A stretch of DNA of 64,000 nt from an uncultured Lachnospiraceae bacterium (lineage in GTDB: Bacteria; Bacillota; Clostridia; Lachnospirales; Lachnospiraceae), in contig CACXEU010000099.1 of the NCBI GenBank assembly GCA_902766735.1, positions 22,870 to 86,869 on the forward strand, read 5' to 3'. Position 1 is the stretch's first letter. Every line of letters begins with the position of its first letter. Both the position numbers and the translations under genes were made by a program. This document shows, piece by piece, positions 60,868 to 64,000 of this stretch. The notes beneath the pieces are model-generated. The model saw only the letters and a program-made list of their open reading frames with translations. It ran no database searches and was not told where the DNA came from.

Positions 60868-62124
60868 ATGAATACAGCGGCGATTAAACAATTACGAAGA
60901 AAATTTATTTTTGTGGCAATGATATCCTTGTTTTTAACAATGCTCTTTATCAGTGTCACTATTAATATTGCAAATTATAATACATCCAAGATGATGATTC
61001 GCGGAGTCATGGATCATATCATTGAAAACAATGGGGAAATGGATCTGGAACATGACGATTACAACAATTATTTAAAGGGCGGAATAGGATTCGTTGATGT
61101 GTTTAGTCCGCATTATGGACGTTATCAGTATTATTCCTGCATCTTTGACAAATCTGGAAATATCATAAAGAGCATTAATCGGATTGAAAATTCGGAAATT
61201 GATGACAGTACCTATCAGGATTATGCAAAACGGGTTATGGAAAATGATAAAATCTTTGTCCGATATGGAAATTACTATTTCATGAAAGGTGAAACCTCAG
61301 AACATCAACCGATTGTTGTCATTTTGGATGCTGCTAGTGAAATTGCAGCGATGATGCGTGTACTCTATCAGACCATTCTGATTTGTATTTTCGGAATTGC
61401 CATTACATTCATATTTGTATTGGTATTCTCGAAAAAACTGATTCAACCGGAAATTGAAAATGCTAAAAGGCAGAAACAGTTTATTACCAATGCCAGTCAT
61501 GAGTTAAAAACACCATTGGCTGTGATTCGAGCCAATGTGGAAACAGAAGAAATGTTGAATGGGGAAACGGAATTGTCCCGGTCTACCATTAAGCAGATTG
61601 AGCATATGAATGGATTGATTCAGAATCTTGTTATGATTGCCAAGGCTGATGAACGGGAAGATAAACGGGTTATGTCCAAGGAAGATGCAACGAAACTGGT
61701 GGCAGAATCCGTGGAACCATTCCAGCCGGTTGTAACTCAGGAGCACTTACATCTCAATGTGAATCTGGAAGAAGACGTTTATATTCTGGCAGATGGCAGC
61801 AAAATCAGACAGTTGGTAACCATCTTACTGGACAATGCCATCAAGTATTGTGATGATGAGGGATTGATTAAAGTGGAATTGACTTCTGTGAAAAAGGGAA
61901 AGGGGATGATTTTAAAAATTTCCAATACTTATGCAGAAGGAGCATCCGTTGACTATCGAAGATTTTTTGATCGGTTTTATCGACAGGATAAAGCTCATAA
62001 TATTGACCAGGGGGGATATGGAATCGGATTGTCCATAGCAGAGAGTATTTGTAAGCAACACTTAGGAACTATCAAAGCTGAGTGGAGCAATGGTGAGATA
62101 TCATTTATTTGTAAGATATTATAG
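60868..62124 (+). CDS. Sensor histidine kinase
   Basis: 418 residues. Two membrane segments (about 14-34 and 168-190) enclose an extracellular sensor of about 130 residues. HisKA with phospho-His211 in FITNASHELKTPLAVIRANVE (read in parts), N box LDNAIKYC, and G box GGYGIGLSIAESICKQH. No HAMP is obvious. Partner of the preceding OmpR-type regulator. Stimulus unknown. Confidence 0.94.
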   Translation: MNTAAIKQLRRKFIFVAMISLFLTMLFISVTINIANYNTSKMMIRGVMDHIIENNGEMDLEHDDYNNYLKGGIGFVDVFSPHYGRYQYYSCIFDKSGNIIKSINRIENSEIDDSTYQDYAKRVMENDKIFVRYGNYYFMKGETSEHQPIVVILDAASEIAAMMRVLYQTILICIFGIAITFIFVLVFSKKLIQPEIENAKRQKQFITNASHELKTPLAVIRANVETEEMLNGETELSRSTIKQIEHMNGLIQNLVMIAKADEREDKRVMSKEDATKLVAESVEPFQPVVTQEHLHLNVNLEEDVYILADGSKIRQLVTILLDNAIKYCDDEGLIKVELTSVKKGKGMILKISNTYAEGASVDYRRFFDRFYRQDKAHNIDQGGYGIGLSIAESICKQHLGTIKAEWSNGEISFICKIL

Positions 62125-62146
62125 AATTGTTTGATAGGAGAAAACA

Positions 62147-62734
62147 TTGGAAATAATTTTGGCATCTCAGTCGCCTAGACGAGAGGAATTATTGAAACGG
62201 TTGGGGGTGGACTTTAAGATTATTACTTCATCCGTGGATGAAAACATAGAGGAAGAAAATGCAGAGGCACTTGTGGAAGAATTGTCCTTCCGCAAGTCCA
62301 TTGATGTAATGAACCGGTTGGTGCAGGAAGATGGAACCAAGGACTATCTGGTCATTGGAGCAGATACCGTGGTGGCGGTCAATGATGTTGTGCTGGGAAA
62401 ACCGGCTACGAGAGAGGAAGCATTCGAGATGATTGACAGCATTCAGGGCTCCAGTCATTTTGTGTTTACCGGAGTTACGGTTACCTGCTATAAAAATGAA
62501 ACGGGGCGAATTATGCGAACTTCATTTGTGGAAGGAACTGAAGTTACGGTTTTCCCGATGACAGAGGAAGAAATATGGGAGTACATTGATACCGGTGACT
62601 GTATGGATAAGGCAGGAGCCTATGGAATTCAAGGAGAATTCGGTAAGTACGTGGAAAAAATATATGGAGACTATAATAATGTGGTTGGCTTGCCGATTGC
62701 AAAATTATACCAGGTAATAAAAGGATTGATTTAG
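62147..62734 (+). CDS. maf: Maf-family nucleoside triphosphate pyrophosphatase
   Basis: 195 residues from TTG 62147, chosen because AGGAG lies six bases upstream and the product then starts with the family's MEIILASQSPRREELLKRLG-type N terminus. Conserved VIGADTVVAVNDVVLGKP, and MDKAGAYGIQGEFGKYVEKI near the end. Maf enzymes remove pyrophosphate from non-canonical or modified NTPs and are linked to septum formation. Two bases separate it from the next gene. Confidence 0.95.
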   Translation: MEIILASQSPRREELLKRLGVDFKIITSSVDENIEEENAEALVEELSFRKSIDVMNRLVQEDGTKDYLVIGADTVVAVNDVVLGKPATREEAFEMIDSIQGSSHFVFTGVTVTCYKNETGRIMRTSFVEGTEVTVFPMTEEEIWEYIDTGDCMDKAGAYGIQGEFGKYVEKIYGDYNNVVGLPIAKLYQVIKGLI

Positions 62735-62736
62735 AT

Positions 62737-63213
62737 ATGAAAAAGAAAGAAAAGACAAATGTAATGCGTGTATTGGATAGTAAGAAAATTTCATACAAAG
62801 AGCATTACTATGGAGATACCGAAGCCATCAGTGGAGTAGAGGTTACAGAAGCTCTGGGACAAAACCCGGAGAAGGTTTATAAGACGTTAGTGACAACCGG
62901 AAAGACGAAAACCCATTATGTATTTATGATTCCTGTGGCAGAGGAACTGGATTTAAAAAAGGCGGCAAAGGCAGTAGGAGAAAAATCCATTGAGATGTTA
63001 AAGTCCAAGGAATTGTTGGGACTAACCGGATATATTCATGGAGGCTGTTCTCCTATCGGAATGAAGAAACTTTTTAAAACAATGATTCAGACCGGAGCAG
63101 ACCAGCATGACACTATTTTGTTTAGTGGGGGAAAAATAGGATTTCAGGTGGAACTACCCTTTGCAGACTTGCAGAAAGTAGTGCCGGTGGAAATGGCAGA
63201 TGTGTGTAAGTAG
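62737..63213 (+). CDS. ybaK: YbaK/EbsC-type aminoacyl-tRNA deacylase
   Basis: 158 residues; single-domain Cys-tRNA(Pro)/Cys-tRNA(Cys)-type deacylase. VMRVLDSKKISYKEHYYG, the GQNPEKVYKTLVTTG segment, catalytic-site Lys in LDLKKAAKAVGEKS, and the glycine loop LTGYIHGGCSPIGMKK. Edits mischarged tRNA made by prolyl-tRNA synthetase. Two bases after maf and five before trmO, so all three are likely co-transcribed. Confidence 0.93.
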   Translation: MKKKEKTNVMRVLDSKKISYKEHYYGDTEAISGVEVTEALGQNPEKVYKTLVTTGKTKTHYVFMIPVAEELDLKKAAKAVGEKSIEMLKSKELLGLTGYIHGGCSPIGMKKLFKTMIQTGADQHDTILFSGGKIGFQVELPFADLQKVVPVEMADVCK

Positions 63214-63218
63214 AAATC

Positions 63219-63902
63219 ATGAAAAAAATAGCAACGATTTATACAGATTTTCCCACAAAGTTTGGAATTCCCAGACAGGGAAATCTAATAGAAGAATTAA
63301 AAGGAAAAATAATATTTGAAGAAGAATATCGAAGCAGAGAAGCTTTTCGGGGATTGGAGGATTTTTCACATATCTGGCTTTTGTGGGAATTTTCCGAAAA
63401 TCAACGAGAGGGCTGGTCTCCTACGGTACGTCCGCCGAAACTTGGAGGAAATGTGCGAAAAGGTGTCTTTGCGACCCGTTCTCCCTTCCGACCGAATTCA
63501 ATCGGACTTTCCTGTGTGAAATTAGAAAAGATTGAATTTACCAAGGAGCAAGGACCGGTACTTCATGTGGCAGGGGCAGACTTAATGGATGGCACACCGA
63601 TTTACGATATTAAACCATACTTACCTTATGTGGATTCCATTCCTGATGCAGCAAATGGATTTACAGAGCAAACGAAAGATCAAAAACTTTTCGTGGAATT
63701 TCCGGAAGAATTACGGGAAAAAGTTCCGGAAGGAAAAATGGAGGCATTAGTGAAAGTGCTGGAACTGGACCCACGACCGGGCTATCAACGTGATGAAGAC
63801 AGAGTTTATGGATTCCCATTTGCAAGTGTCGAGGTAAAGTTTGTTGTAGAAGAAGAAAAAAAGATTAAAGTAGTTTCGATTGAGGCGATAGAAGAGGAGT
63901 AA
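63219..63902 (+). CDS. trmO: tRNA (N6-threonylcarbamoyladenosine37-N6)-methyltransferase TrmO
   Basis: 227 residues. TrmO/TsaA beta-barrel: TDFPTKFGIPRQG, LEDFSHIWLLWEFS, VRPPKLGGNVRKGVFATRSPFRPNSIGLS (the SAM-binding signature, read in parts), DLMDGTPIYDIKPYLPYVDS and the C-terminal DPRPGYQRDEDRVYGFPFASV. Adds a methyl group to t6A37 of tRNA-Thr. No ribosome site is visible before the ATG, so it probably depends on coupling to ybaK five bases upstream. Confidence 0.95.
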   Translation: MKKIATIYTDFPTKFGIPRQGNLIEELKGKIIFEEEYRSREAFRGLEDFSHIWLLWEFSENQREGWSPTVRPPKLGGNVRKGVFATRSPFRPNSIGLSCVKLEKIEFTKEQGPVLHVAGADLMDGTPIYDIKPYLPYVDSIPDAANGFTEQTKDQKLFVEFPEELREKVPEGKMEALVKVLELDPRPGYQRDEDRVYGFPFASVEVKFVVEEEKKIKVVSIEAIEEE

Positions 63903-63918
63903 AAGACTCCTCTTTTTT
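63893..63918 (+). terminator. Terminator after trmO
   Basis: AGAGGAGT pairs with ACTCCTCT around AAAAG, then TTTTTT. It begins inside the last codons of trmO. Confidence 0.88.
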
Positions 63919-64000
63919 GTGTTTGCACGCCATGGGCGCGCTCTAACGGGTGAAAGTCCCGAACACGCCCAGATAGTGGGAAGTGTATAGCTGAACAGCA
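63919..64000 (+). mobile_element. Probable 5' end of a group II intron, cut by the window edge
   Basis: The sequence after the terminator begins GTGTTTGCACGCC and continues with CTAACGGGTGAAAGTCCCG and AACACGCCCAGATAGTGGG, which look like domain I of bacterial group II introns (GTGYG-like start, the ..GTGAAAGTCCCG.. hairpin). Insertion right behind an intrinsic terminator stem is the habit of class IIC introns. The reverse transcriptase would lie beyond the window. Confidence 0.6.

Overview
The window looks like chromosome from a low-GC Gram-positive anaerobe of the Clostridia, most likely a Lachnospiraceae-type gut or rumen bacterium. The evidence is strong AGGAG-type ribosome binding sites, several TTG starts, a YesM/YesN two-component system, DUF6273 and Thr/Glu-linker secreted proteins, a FeoA-FeoA-FeoB operon, and similarity of most products to Clostridia families. 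The genus cannot be fixed from the sequence alone.

Layout. 1-12150 (+) is a chitin-sugar uptake and catabolism locus: N,N'-diacetylchitobiose phosphorylase (5' end outside the window), a hexosamine-type phosphomutase, sensor kinase, CUT1 ABC binding lipoprotein and two permeases, AraC-type response regulator, nagB, an eight-unit 63-bp tandem repeat array, and nagA. 12238-16284 (+) holds greA, lysS and two alpha/beta hydrolases. 16646-22359 (-) is a fructose PTS operon, fruR-fruK-fruA-ptsH-ptsI, that carries the general PTS proteins. 22613-23419 (-) is a HAD phosphatase.

23608-40828 (+) is a 17-kb block of five large secreted proteins: a DUF6273 protein, two beta-helix/GH18 fusions, a GH43 enzyme and a GH5/GH18 fusion. 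All five end in the same ~165-residue C-terminal domain, which I cannot assign to a named family. Three also carry copies of a ~125-residue carbohydrate-binding-like module. With the first locus, this suggests an extracellular chitin (possibly fungal cell wall) degrading system. Exported GH18 enzymes would release chitobiose, the ABC transporter would import it, ChbP would give GlcNAc-1-P plus GlcNAc, and the mutase, NagA and NagB would convert the phosphorylated half to fructose-6-P.

41029-49812 holds DegV, a DUF3592-like membrane protein, a nicotinamidase-like hydrolase (-), an LCM-family methyltransferase, a zinc-type ABC system flanked by Fur-family boxes but with no ATPase gene, a sodium symporter and proA. 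49830-55493 holds a clostripain-family protease and a feoA-feoA-feoB-feo-associated operon. 55728-63902 holds a GtrA protein, a YdjI/YdjG/YdjH-like membrane cassette, a small alarmone synthetase, an OmpR/HK pair, maf, a YbaK-type deacylase and trmO. The last ~80 bases look like the 5' end of a group II intron placed directly behind the trmO terminator.

No tRNA, rRNA or CRISPR was seen. Domain and residue positions are estimates by eye; no database search was run.
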